NCBI GenBank assembly: GCA_031002005.1
Contig: JARYHS010013630.1
Location: 234,367,539 to 234,431,538, forward strand
Length of the DNA: 64,000 bases
Source: Vandiemenella viatica
Taxonomy: Eukaryota; Arthropoda; Insecta; Orthoptera; Morabidae
Direction of reading: 5' to 3'
The position numbers were made by a program, and so were the translations under genes. Shown here piece by piece: positions 12,600 through 22,369 of the stretch; the first letter of the stretch is position 1, and each line of letters opens with the position of its first letter. Under the pieces are notes generated by a model. That model did not search any database. It worked only from the letters and a program-made list of their open reading frames with translations, and was not told the DNA's origin.

Positions 12600-13327
12600 T
12601 TTGGCTTACCCAACCTGTGGGGCTAACGATATGAACGTTTGCAGAGTGTCTTTTCCATATTAATATTTAAATTTTGAATGCTCATTTCAGTGGAAAACCG
12701 TGCCAGCATGCAGAAAAGTTTTGTGTATAATATGACATGTTTATGACATGCTAGTAGATAATATGTATTCATTCCAGCTTTAAATTGTACGGGTCGCTGG
12801 TGCAGAATATGATATTTGTACGTTGGTCTGTTGGATAAATTGTTTGTCAATGTTGAAGGAAGATGTGTCTTTAGTGTGTGTTGAATTCTAAAATGATGGT
12901 GGTTGGTTCTGGTCGAGTTGTCCTTGTATTTTTAATTGGTTTTTGGTTTTGGATGGTGATTGCATCGCTGGGCAATGTTTTGAAACAAGTTTGAGAATGC
13001 ATTCTCCTAAAATGTCAGACCTTCACAGCATCTCAGCGTCGAAAGTGTTTTGTTTGTCCTTTGGCTATCCTCTGTGACGATTATTGTTTTGGTAAATTGT
13101 TCTTGCTTTACGTGTTTTTTTTTATTTTATGCCGCGAGCCTCTATGTTTTGCGCAATTGAGTCTGTAATAGTTAATGAATTGAGCGTTCGTTCCATCAAG
13201 AATTGTGCGTTTAAGAATTTGTCGAATGTTCACGCGGATTTACCATCATAAATATTGAATTGTGGGAGGATAAGTGTAGCGACATTTTTGTTTTCAAGTT
13301 TCTAAATTTTTGGGTGCTTTTGAGTGG
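12600..13327 (+). other. Retrotransposon leader with putative primer-binding site
   Basis: Two bases after the LTR, TGGCTTACCCAACC starts at 12602 and continues TGTGGGGC. A TGG start is expected for pairing with a tRNA CCA end. The sequence resembles the tRNA-Lys-type site (TGGCGCCCAACGTGGGGC) only if extra bases are allowed, so the primer is uncertain. The rest of the 730-base leader has no long open frame and presumably holds packaging and dimerisation signals, none of which I can identify. Confidence 0.55.
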
Positions 13328-14926
13328 ATGAAACTGAGGTCCGGAAAATCTACCGAGATGGCACAAAGTCATAGTCCGTCAGAGCCAAAAGATCAGGAAT
13401 CCGCAATGGAGGGAAATCGTGGTCATTTAATTGATAGCGCCGTGGTTGGAAATGTTGATCGAAGCATTCAGGAGACGGCCACTGGGGAAGGCACTGCTAG
13501 TTATCTTCCGATTCCAGAAACTAACGATCATTTCGTGCCGCTGTCGCAAAACCAGACTAGCGAAATTATGATGCCTCAGAATATCTTGCAGTTTATGCAA
13601 CAGCTGATGGGGCCCATTAACGAAAGGTTAACATCCATAACTGAAAGTTTGAGCTTGGTTGGTGAACAACAGAGAAACACAAATGAACAATTGTCGGCGC
13701 TCAGAGAGGAATTGACGGTCGCGATGGAAAAAAGGGTAGGCGAAATTAAGGAGTCGGTGCAATCGCTGCAAATGGCGCAGAAAACATTAAGCAGTGCTGT
13801 TGACCGCACCAAGGAGCAGGTGTTGGACGCGCAGAGACGCGTATCGGAAGTAACCGAAGAAACGAAAACACGGACGAACTTGCTAGAAATGCGAATCGTG
13901 GAAATGGAAGTGGGTCACGGTGAGAAGATGACACAGCTTGGGGAGCTGATTAGCGGTGTCGACAAGAGTGTCGCCGAAACGAGAACAGACTGCGCGAATG
14001 TTCGCGAGGCGCAAGGGACCTTGGAAGTGAAAATCGACTGCGAACTGCGTGGACTTCGTGAAGAAATGACACGCGTTGGCGCACAGGTGGGTGAAAAGAC
14101 GCCCGTGTGCAACACCCTGCCCCTTGCAGTAGATTTGCCGTTTCCCCGTTTTAGTGGAAAGAGGGGAACCCATCCGAAGAGCTTTCTGAAAGAATTGGAA
14201 AGGTATCTTCGGGTCAAGAGTGTTCCCGACCAAATGACAATGGTTGTCATCTACCAGTGTCTTGGGGAAGAGGAGAGAGTGTGGTTCGACACTAATTTTA
14301 ATGACGAGTCGGAGTATGAGGAGTTCAGAGCTATGTTCTTGGAGGTTTTCTGGGGACGGGCGGCGCAGAGCAATCTGAGGCGAAGGTTGTACCAGGGACG
14401 CTATCACTCTAACCAGGACGAGTCTATGGCTACGTATGCCGAGAGACTCGCGAAGCAGTCCCGGTTTCTGGATCAGCCGATGGATGAAAGTGAGCTCTGT
14501 GGTGCTCTGAGGTCTCATTTCTCGCAGCCAGTGCAGCTGTTGCTAAACCCCGCGGTGATAAATACTTTCAAACAGTTCGTCGCGACCCTAAGGATGGTGG
14601 AAGAAGGAGAGGAGCGCCCTGGCTATGTGCAGACGTACGACCACGCCAAGCCCGAGAATGAAGGTTTTGTGCAGACGGGAAGGTCGGGGGGCAATCAAGG
14701 TAAGCCGCGGTGGAATGGGAACCGGAACCGCGGGAATGCGGGCAATGACCGGCGCTTCGAAGCGACCAGGTCTTCCGCAAACCACGCACCGCCACAGCAT
14801 GAGTCAGGTGTCAACGCCTTAACGGCACAAAGGGAAGCGCCTCCGGCCCCCGCGGCGAAGGTCAACGGCCACGCCGTGGAGGGTGGGGCCGCTCAGACTC
14901 CGCAAAGTGCTGGCGGGCAGGCATGA
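13328..14926 (+). CDS. gag: Gag structural protein of the LTR retrotransposon
   Basis: This 532-codon frame starts at the ATG at 13328. The open frame extends six codons upstream without another ATG. It encodes the particle protein that would assemble and package element RNA in the cytoplasm. Residues about 85-250 form a long heptad-rich coiled coil (INERLTSITESLSLVGEQ and following). Residues about 260-435 have the retrotransposon Gag capsid pattern: PFPRFSGKRGTHPKSFLKEL, then a Trp-Phe in ERVWFDTNF, FRAMFLEVFWG, and YHSNQDESMATYAERLAKQS. The C terminus is basic and Gly/Arg/Asn-rich (GKPRWNGNRNRGNAGNDRR) and then Ala/Pro-rich. No CCHC zinc knuckle is present; RNA binding probably uses the basic patch, by analogy with Gag proteins that have GR boxes. 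The frame ends at TGA 14924-14926, and pol continues in the same frame. Confidence 0.93.
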   Translation: MKLRSGKSTEMAQSHSPSEPKDQESAMEGNRGHLIDSAVVGNVDRSIQETATGEGTASYLPIPETNDHFVPLSQNQTSEIMMPQNILQFMQQLMGPINERLTSITESLSLVGEQQRNTNEQLSALREELTVAMEKRVGEIKESVQSLQMAQKTLSSAVDRTKEQVLDAQRRVSEVTEETKTRTNLLEMRIVEMEVGHGEKMTQLGELISGVDKSVAETRTDCANVREAQGTLEVKIDCELRGLREEMTRVGAQVGEKTPVCNTLPLAVDLPFPRFSGKRGTHPKSFLKELERYLRVKSVPDQMTMVVIYQCLGEEERVWFDTNFNDESEYEEFRAMFLEVFWGRAAQSNLRRRLYQGRYHSNQDESMATYAERLAKQSRFLDQPMDESELCGALRSHFSQPVQLLLNPAVINTFKQFVATLRMVEEGEERPGYVQTYDHAKPENEGFVQTGRSGGNQGKPRWNGNRNRGNAGNDRRFEATRSSANHAPPQHESGVNALTAQREAPPAPAAKVNGHAVEGGAAQTPQSAGGQA

Positions 14927-14951
14927 GGAAGGACAGGGGTTCCTCCAGGAA
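14924..14951 (+). promoter_or_regulatory. Putative stop-codon readthrough site between gag and pol
   Basis: TGA (14924-14926) is the only stop between the gag ATG and the end of pol, and the frame is unchanged across it. GAGGAA (14925-14930) can pair with TTCCTC (14940-14945) over a 9-base loop. TTCCT (14940-14944) can alternatively pair with AGGAA (14947-14951). A structure just after a leaky stop is typical of readthrough in some retroviruses such as MLV, which uses UAG. The first hairpin overlaps the stop codon, so it would be melted in the ribosome, and the structural role is speculative. Confidence 0.5.
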
Positions 14952-17900
14952 GCGATGACTGTAGTGCGAGCGAAGACGACCTGGGCATTTGGAAAGACGG
15001 TTTAAATAACCTGGAGGATACTGACCCCCCGACGCTGCAACGTAACGGAAGAATAGGTTGTTGCCCCGTCATAACTGCGCGTATTCACCAGAATGAGGTG
15101 ACAGCTCTCATAGATAGCGGGAGCGCTCTCACAGTTGTCGCAGAGAGAGTGGTGAAACAAGTCCTAGAATCAGGTGTCGACATAAAGTTCTTAAAGGGTG
15201 AAAAATTATCGCTGGTTCCAGCGTTTGGACAAAAATTGAAGACAGTAAATAGGCAGGTTCTTTTGAACGTTACGTTCGGAGAGGAGATCTTAGAAATACT
15301 AGCATATGTCGTCCCAGGGCTTAGCATCGGTGTCATTGTTGGAGCGGATGTTTTGAGCGAAAAGAGAGCTGTCATTAGTTGGGAAACCAACACTATCTCT
15401 GGGCTGACAGCAGAGAAATTACAGTGGGACGCGAGCAGCGACAGCTATGGTCTGCGAAGGATCGACGTAGGGGAGCTGGCGAGGGCAAGGTCGCCCCCGC
15501 AGGAGAGCGACGCGGCAGTGTTGCCGATGTGTGCGCTACTCGACGAAAGGAATGAGGTGTTATGCGAACTGGAGCGGAATGCTAAGCGCAACGATACCCT
15601 TGACGTCGCGAAATTGGGCGCCTTGAAAAAAATGCTTCGCAAAAATCTTGCTGTATTTTCCTACCGCCCCGGAAAAATTGTTGGAATTACGCACGAGTTC
15701 CACGTCAAAGATAATAGTCCCTTTCAAGCGCACAGCTACCCGGTTCCGATGAAACATCGAGAAGCTGTGAGAAGCGTGCTGCAGATGATGCTGAATCATG
15801 GCATAATTGACAAAGCCCCTTCACCATTTGTTAACCCTATAGCGGTAGCAGTCAAACGGGATGGAACCGCCCGTGTCTGTCTTGACGCGCGGAAGCTGAA
15901 CGAGCGAATAATAGGCGACGCGGAGCGCCCGGAACCTATCGCTGATCTCGTCAGTAAGTTCCATGGAAGAAGGTGGTTTTCCACCATTGATGTAACCGCT
16001 GGATACCATCAAGTGGAGCTGCACGAAAAGTGTAGACCATTCACGGCCTTTCTATTTGAGGGTACTCAGTATGTGTTCCGAAGAGTCGCATTTGGGGTGC
16101 GGGATTCAGCGAGTGCATTCGTGCGGGCTATGAATGAAGTGCTTCCGGCGGAAGTAAAGGAATTTTGTGCCGTGTATGTGGACGATGTCCTCGTATTTTC
16201 GGACACATTCGAGCAACACATGTCGCACCTGGATACGCTCTTTGGGGTTTTGGCCAAGCGTGGGATGACGCTGCGGCCTGACAAGTCCAATCTGTGTGCG
16301 CGAGAGGTCAGCTTCCTGGGGTTTCGGATTACGCCGGAAGGGATTGAGACCGCTCCGGAAAAGGTGGAAGAGATTTTGCGTTTTCCGACTCCCGTGACTG
16401 TGAAACAGGTGAGGCAGTTTCTGGGGATCTGTGGCTATTTCAAGAACGGCATAGAGGGTTTTGCAGACCTAAATGAGCCACTGTATTACCTCCTCAGGAA
16501 GGGCACTCGTTGGAAATGGGGGGAGGAGCAACAAGAAGCCTTCACACGATTGAAGGAAGCCTTCCGAAATAAGGTGACCCTCGCTCACCCAAACTACGAA
16601 AGACCATTTTTCCTTAATTGTGATGCTAGTGGGAGGGGTGTCGGAGCTGTCTTGCGACAGCAAGCAGATGATGGAGAGCTACAGGTTGTGGCAACGGCCA
16701 GCCGCACGCTGAGAGGGCCAGAACGGAATTACCAAACGACGGAAATTGAGATGTTGTCTCTGGTGTTTGGTGTAACAAAGTTTAGACCGTATCTGCTAGG
16801 CAGCAAAACATTTTTGAGAACGGACCACCAAGCCTTGACCTTTCTCATGAAGTCAAAATTCACCTCTAGTCGGGTCACCCGTTGGGCTCTGCAATTGCAG
16901 GAATATGACCTCCAAGTGTCCTACTGCAAGGGGGTTGAAAATAAGATGGCTGACTTTCTGAGCCGTTTTCCGAAAGACCTCGTCCCGTCCGGCGGCCATG
17001 TGGCGAAAGGGCATGAGATTATGGTTGCGGCTGCCAGGGTGATTGCTGGCGTCGATCCCATCGAGTTTCGCAACCGACTTATTACGGAACAACGCGGGGA
17101 TGAAGAAATAGGGAGGATGAGACGATTCCTTGAGCGTGGAGGAAACGGGGAAGACCAAAGAGTCTGCAACTTAGCGGTAATGTGCCAAATCCACGAGGGA
17201 GTGTGTTTCCGCCTGGACCCCGAGATAGAAAACTGGCTAGTGTGGACGCCACAAACTATGGCGGGGGAAATAGTACGCATGTACCATGAGCACTTCGGTC
17301 ATCAGGGCACCGAAAGGACGTTTCAAATGCTCCGCCGGGAATGGTATGTTACCTCGCTCAAGATGCGGGTAGCTAAGACTGTCAGGGGATGCGATTTGTG
17401 CCAGAGAGTAAAACCCCCGAATAGGAGTTATGTTGGGGAACTCACTCCCATTACTCCTAGTGCTCCAAATGAGTTGGCGTGCCTTGATTTTTTTGGAGCG
17501 CTCCCACGGGGAAGGTATGGCAGACAATTTGTACTGGTGGTTGTCGATGCCTTTACCAAGCTGGTCCGCCTGTATGCGACGAATTTCACTACGACGAAGC
17601 AATGCCTCCGCATCATTCTGGACAAGTACGTGCCAGAATGCGGACGGCCGAGTCGTCTCCTTAGTGACCACGCCACCATCTTCACAAGCAAAAGATGGCG
17701 GGATGGACTGGCCCAGGCAGGAATAAAGGCGATTTTCAGCTCGATTAGAAACCCACAAAGTAATATTGTGGAAAGATACAATCGCCAGCTAGGGGCCTAT
17801 TTTAGGATGTTGGTTGGAGATAATCATGCCGGATGGGTAAAGCATCTGCCCATGATACAAGATTTTTTCAACCACTGTATTCACTGCAGCACGGGATACC

Positions 17901-18280
17901 GGCCAGTGGAGCTGCACTTCGGGACGCCCGCCGAAACGCTGGTTGACCGGCTGGTAGGTTGCCCAGAACCAGTGGTAAACATTGACCGGGATGTGAGGGT
18001 GGTGCGAGCGAGGGAATTCCTCTTGGAGAAGGCAAAAAGAAGGCAGGCGAGGGAGGACGGAAAAAAACCTCACGTTTTCAACGCAGGCGATCTGGTATTG
18101 GTTCGCTGTGTCTCGCAGTCGGACGCTTTGAAGAAGAAAATTGCCAAATTCTTCCATCTCTTCAAAGGACCCTACCGCATTTTAAAACCAGTGGCCACAA
18201 ATGCGTTTTTGCTGGTAGACGGCGAAGCTGAGGTGGGGATTTACAATGCCCGGAGTCTCCGGCAGTACTATCAAGGATAG
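14927..18280 (+). CDS. pol: Pol polyprotein: protease, reverse transcriptase, RNase H, integrase
   Basis: This is a 1117-codon open frame (numbered from the codon after the TGA), probably made as a Gag-Pol readthrough fusion. There is no ATG before or inside the protease; the first in-frame ATG comes well after it (in LPMCALL). An acidic linker leads to an aspartic protease (LIDSGSAL, Asp63; later IVGADVL). The RT has Asp355 in STIDVTAGYHQ and YVDD at 417-420. RNase H keeps Asp566, Glu608 and Asp633. The integrase has an HHCC finger (His787/789, His792, Cys822, Cys825) and a DDE core (Asp854, Asp914, Glu949; the usual SDNG is SDHA here). A GPY/F-type module (FKGPYRILK) lies near the C terminus, with no chromodomain. 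All catalytic residues are intact and there are no internal stops, so the enzyme may be functional. It copies element RNA into DNA and inserts it in the host genome. Confidence 0.95.
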   Translation, partial: GRTGVPPGSDDCSASEDDLGIWKDGLNNLEDTDPPTLQRNGRIGCCPVITARIHQNEVTALIDSGSALTVVAERVVKQVLESGVDIKFLKGEKLSLVPAFGQKLKTVNRQVLLNVTFGEEILEILAYVVPGLSIGVIVGADVLSEKRAVISWETNTISGLTAEKLQWDASSDSYGLRRIDVGELARARSPPQESDAAVLPMCALLDERNEVLCELERNAKRNDTLDVAKLGALKKMLRKNLAVFSYRPGKIVGITHEFHVKDNSPFQAHSYPVPMKHREAVRSVLQMMLNHGIIDKAPSPFVNPIAVAVKRDGTARVCLDARKLNERIIGDAERPEPIADLVSKFHGRRWFSTIDVTAGYHQVELHEKCRPFTAFLFEGTQYVFRRVAFGVRDSASAFVRAMNEVLPAEVKEFCAVYVDDVLVFSDTFEQHMSHLDTLFGVLAKRGMTLRPDKSNLCAREVSFLGFRITPEGIETAPEKVEEILRFPTPVTVKQVRQFLGICGYFKNGIEGFADLNEPLYYLLRKGTRWKWGEEQQEAFTRLKEAFRNKVTLAHPNYERPFFLNCDASGRGVGAVLRQQADDGELQVVATASRTLRGPERNYQTTEIEMLSLVFGVTKFRPYLLGSKTFLRTDHQALTFLMKSKFTSSRVTRWALQLQEYDLQVSYCKGVENKMADFLSRFPKDLVPSGGHVAKGHEIMVAAARVIAGVDPIEFRNRLITEQRGDEEIGRMRRFLERGGNGEDQRVCNLAVMCQIHEGVCFRLDPEIENWLVWTPQTMAGEIVRMYHEHFGHQGTERTFQMLRREWYVTSLKMRVAKTVRGCDLCQRVKPPNRSYVGELTPITPSAPNELACLDFFGALPRGRYGRQFVLVVVDAFTKLVRLYATNFTTTKQCLRIILDKYVPECGRPSRLLSDHATIFTSKRWRDGLAQAGIKAIFSSIRNPQSNIVERYNRQLGAYFRMLVGDNHAGWVKHLPMIQDFFNHCIHCSTGYRPVELHFGTPAETLVDRLVGCPEPVVNIDRDVRVVRAREFLLEKAKRRQAREDGKKPHVFNAGDLVLVRCVSQSDALKKKIAKFFHLFKGPYRILKPVATNAFLLVDGEAEVGIYNARSLRQYYQG

Positions 18281-19899
18281 TCGATGAGGAAGGCGTAGGA
18301 CAAATTCGAGTGCCATTTGGGCACCGTGCATAATTGAGGGTTTCCCGCTCGAACTGTCCGAGGACAGTTGTATGTTTTGCTTTCAAAGCAACGTAATGTA
18401 TTATGGTAGTGCGGTGAGGACATTCTGTATAAACTCATTAGTATTAATTTTACACTGACAAAGTGTACTTTATAGGTAGTTTTCTTGCATATCTTGTCGA
18501 ATTAGAGCTGTTTTCTATGCTAGGTAAATAAGGTTGTGAGTTTTGGGAGAGTTTGTGTTAGAGGTAAGTTCATGTTCGAACCTCTGAAAGGACAAATGAA
18601 CAATATCGTGGCATTCGAAGGGTTGAATTGATAGACGTGGGAAGCGCTAACATAGCCGATTGTTCGGTCGTGTTTTGAAGCCGAAGCTGCGTGGCCAATA
18701 TAGAGCTAGGTTTGGGGAGGCGCTTGGCCTTGGGAGTGCAGGATCTTTGTGTGTGTGTGACTGACTCCAGAACCGCGGGAAGTAGGGCGTTCACCCAGCC
18801 ACCCCCCGGCGCCAGGCATTTCTGCCTGCTGTGTTGTTTACTCACACCAGATGGTCGGCCAGCGGAACGCATGACACACGACGTAGGGTGCTGTGGCGGT
18901 CAATAATAGGATAGTGCATTCAGTAGGTACAAACTAAGGAATGGTTGACTGAGAAGGCTAGTGGATAAGGAGTGTACACGATGTGGTAATGAGGGCACTG
19001 GATTGTCTGTCACCACTTGTAAGAGATAATAATAATAATAATAATTTTTAAAAAAAAAAAAACTGTAGAAAGGTAATAATGAAATGATGTAAGCATTAGC
19101 ATTTAGTATACCATTTGAATTTGTGTCTTAGTAAGAATTGTATTAGTGTTCAATGCAAACATTGTTAGCTATGTATTGTTAATTCGTAAATATGGAAATA
19201 AGGAGGGATTAAAATTTTAGTATCTCTGAACAGTTAACGGTATAAAATTTTGATTGCCCGAGAGCTGGAGAAGCAGTTCTTAAAAAGGAACATGGTAATA
19301 TTGTTGTGCAGAAAGCATTGTGTACTAAGATTTAATAACAATAAGAAAATAGAAGGTAAAAAAAGGAAAGAAAGTTTGATTAATTGGTAGCATTAGTGTT
19401 TATATTTCCAATTACTATTTGGGGTAAAAATTACCTCACGGAGATGCTCCCGTCACAGGGAGTTTAGCTTCAGTTTGATACTTGTTCTTGAAGGCACGAA
19501 TAGTGTTTTGGAAGTTTCATTGTCAAGTGCCTCAATTGATGAGTAGGATTGTCAGTGTAAACAGTTGTGGAGATGTCACATTGTGTGATGATGTCTTACG
19601 CTATGTTCGTGATAGAAATATATATATATTGTAATATCAAACTGAAAGTTGACTATGTTAGATTTCTAAGACTTGTGCATATAAAAAAATGTTTCTGGAT
19701 GTATGCTGGCTCTGTTTGTTGTGTGTCCACAAAATTTTAAATAATAGAAAGCGTTCCTCGTAAGTCAAGCTTTGGCTAAGTAGCATTCGTGGAGGTTGTT
19801 TGAAGACAGAGTAATGGTTGTAAATTAAATTAAAGATTAAATGGTCAGTGAAGAACAGTGTGTAGTACCAGGCCATAAACGGGTGGATGAAGTAGCAAG

Positions 19900-19933
19900 G
19901 ATTTCAAATCATTCCAAAGAACGATTTGAAATC
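19900..19933 (+). other. Perfect 11-bp hairpin just upstream of the polypurine tract
   Basis: GATTTCAAATC (19900-19910) and GATTTGAAATC (19923-19933) are exact reverse complements separated by 12 bases. The hairpin ends two bases before the polypurine tract. It might act in RNA as an export, packaging or plus-strand priming element; no function is established from sequence alone. Confidence 0.7.
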
Positions 19934-19935
19934 AC

Positions 19936-19951
19936 GGGGAGAAGGGGTAGT
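19936..19951 (+). other. Polypurine tract, plus-strand primer
   Basis: GGGGAGAAGGGGTAG followed by one T abuts the 3' LTR start. An RNase H-resistant purine run at this position primes plus-strand DNA in LTR retroelements. The T is the only clear departure from a pure purine run. Confidence 0.85.
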
Positions 19952-20822
19952 TGTAATGTCCTGAACGTCCTGTGAGGCAGGAAGCCGGGCATATGGTCTG
20001 TGTTGTTTTTGGCGAGACCCCTGGGGGCTGCTTCTGTGGGGTGAGATGTGTTGTGCTCCAACAGAAAACGGGAGGAGACCAAGGAAAAAAACGTGGGTGT
20101 GGACCTACGCAAGAAACTGCCAGCACATGTGACGACACATGTGATCTGATTTCCGTGTTGTTTTATTTGTTTATTGCGAGGGCGCCCACCAATCGGCGAG
20201 TGGCTGAGCGTTTTTGGCTCCGATTGGCTGGAGAGATGGAGGAGATGCGGGTGTGGAGGACCGACGCAGTGACACGGGATTACGACTGACGACTTCGGGC
20301 AAGAAGGACTGAGGGTGAGCGACGACTAGCCGCCGCGCCTGTCACCGCCGTCGCCGCCGCTGCCACCGCCGTCGCCGCAGCCGCCGCTGACACGCGGCCC
20401 ACCTCCGTCATCACGCAGTCCCGGGTAAATACACACCAAGAAAGGAAGAGACATTTGCAAACCCGTTCAGCCCAGAAAACCCCTGAGACAAGTCTCATGC
20501 TGAAACTTTTAAATCCACAAAACGTTGTTGTATGTGCCTTAATATACACTGACCACTTTGTGAGTAAAAGCAATTCAAATGTTCTATTGTAAACTCTGTT
20601 TTTTTTCAATCACCCTCCATCCCTAAGTCATTTAATAAATTATAGCTTGTAGTGTGGAATCTGTGGTCAGCTTTTGTTTTCGGTTTCGACAGGCGCTTTC
20701 CTTTAATATAGGAAACTCTGTCGAAAACCTGGCGCCCACCCTGACTGGTTTTTAGACCACAGAAACCGCCCAGTAATGTCCGGACAAACAATATTTTATG
20801 AACGGAATAGCGAGACATTACA
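19952..20822 (+). repeat. 3' LTR of the retrotransposon
   Basis: This 871-bp repeat is near-identical to 11721-12599. Outside the triplet tract I count about five base substitutions (for example GGGCGT to GGGCAT, GACCGAG to GACTGAG, AGCTAGAC to AGCGAGAC) and a few one-base indels in homopolymers. The AATAAA is at 20634-20639. The ACAC that follows (20823-20826) is the target duplication. Confidence 0.97.
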
Positions 20823-22369
20823 ACACTCATTAAAGTAACAAAATTTCGAAATAAATTCTCAATAATAACACCTAACTCTACAGCTTGAGTTACAGTGTTT
20901 ATTAGAATAATACTTTAACTACATATAATGCAACGAGAGTAAAAAATTATCAAATAAACTAGCTGACCCGGTCACGCGTTACAGTGACTTACTAATTATA
21001 GTACGTTGTATTAATGTTATTCTAAACTTCCTCAACTAATCAAATTAATATTCACTAATAAAGACAAAAACATTGTAGTCGATTTGGAAATTCAAATGTA
21101 ATTGGTAAAGAGTTACGGAGAGTTGAAATTAAGGACAAACGATCATAAAAAAATTTAATTTACATTTCATTACAAATTACTTAATTGAAATTATATAAAA
21201 ATTTATATTTATAAAATAAATAATTTTTTTTATTTATTTATATAAACTGAAATTTCAGTTATATCTTCAGTCATACTGTTTTTATATCTTTCACACAAAC
21301 TCAAAGATTGTGTTGGATAACATGTTGTCAAAATAATTGCAAACAGTTTGACGAATACTATTCGGCGTGGCTGTCAACGCTGCATCAGCAAGTGTCAGGT
21401 CCCAATAGTTGTCGTCTACCAGCAGCTGCAACTCGCGACATGCATCTTGACATGTATTGAACACTCGACCATTAACTGTTCGTAAACGTTAGAAAGAAGC
21501 TGGTCCGGGAACATTCACCAATAACAAACGCTGAAAGAAACATTCACTTTGTTTTGGATGCACTGTGTAAAGTCTTTGCTTCGAATATGCCTGTGATCGA
21601 AGGATGTGGTTCTCCTTGTTTACGTGGCTACCATTTTTTGCCTAATTTGTTCCATGAAAAATAGCTTGGAACATCGGTATATAATAATGTTTTTGCGAAT
21701 TGGCGGAACACATCAGATTTTTGACATAATGTAAAAAATTCAGTTTATGGTTTGTCGTTTTTGGTGGCTCAAGTATTATTTGGAAAATATTTTCTACGGT
21801 GAAATATACACGTTGACCGTTTTCAAGATGTGTTGCAAGATGCTGGATGGAAGGGTCTCTTTCATGGATGCGAAAACTAAAAATATGCCAGATAGCTTCG
21901 TTGCTGCTGATGTATCTATCTATTTGGTATCGTGTTATTTCTTCATTTTTATTTACATTTTGAACTTCAAATACGGCCAAATCCCTGCCTTTATTAACAT
22001 ATTTGCAAACGTACTTAATGAATTTTACAGAACTGCAAAACTCGACATTAATATGAGCCTTAAACGTTTTGGAAAGCAATGGTGAGTATGATACCACCCA
22101 CTGATTGTCAATTGCAACTTGGTTTCTAGAATTTGACATTCGCATTGTAAATGTTTGACCACCATTCTAAGCGATTCTGCGGCGATACAACGGATAACCA
22201 TCGATATCCGTAATAGTATCATTCGTATATTCCTTTGGAAAACGCTTCTTACATTTTCCACCTTCCATGCATGGCGATGTCATGTTAAAAGCACCGCACG
22301 GTCCGTGGATCGAGTGACTGGTAACAATATCAAACAATTCTTGATCAATTAATGGGTCCGGAATTTCGG

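Larger units (their letters stand above)
18281..19951 (+). other. Non-coding 3' region of the retrotransposon
   Basis: These 1.67 kb lie between the pol stop and the 3' LTR. Frames are at most about 100 codons and none has a signal peptide, membrane segment or furin-like site, so there is no env-type third gene. A small (AAT)n plus A run is at 19028-19062. The length is unusual for an env-less element and could be the residue of a lost third gene or a regulatory region. Confidence 0.7.
11721..20822 (+). mobile_element. Complete Ty3/gypsy-type LTR retrotransposon
   Basis: This 9102-bp element starts TGTAATGTC and ends GACATTACA, a perfect 9-base inverted terminal repeat. It is flanked by the 4-bp target duplication ACAC (11717-11720 and 20823-20826). 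The order is 5' LTR, primer-binding region, leader, gag, a TGA, pol (protease, RT, RNase H, integrase), a 1.67-kb non-coding stretch, polypurine tract, 3' LTR. Integrase after RNase H and a GPY/F-type tail place it in Ty3/gypsy (Metaviridae-like). No env-like frame is present. The LTRs differ at about five substitutions by my count outside a GC-triplet tract, plus small indels, so insertion was recent and the element may still be active. I could not assign a clade; overall length, LTR length and the Lys-like primer site recall the Osvaldo group, which is only a guess. Confidence 0.97.

Noticed and set aside
13883..14518. 211-codon minus-strand frame inside gag
   Set aside because: Mirror of the gag coding frame; no independent protein features.
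15098..15100. GTG as a start for pol
   Set aside because: A non-ATG start is not needed because the frame is open back to the gag TGA, and the position lies in the protease just before its catalytic Asp.
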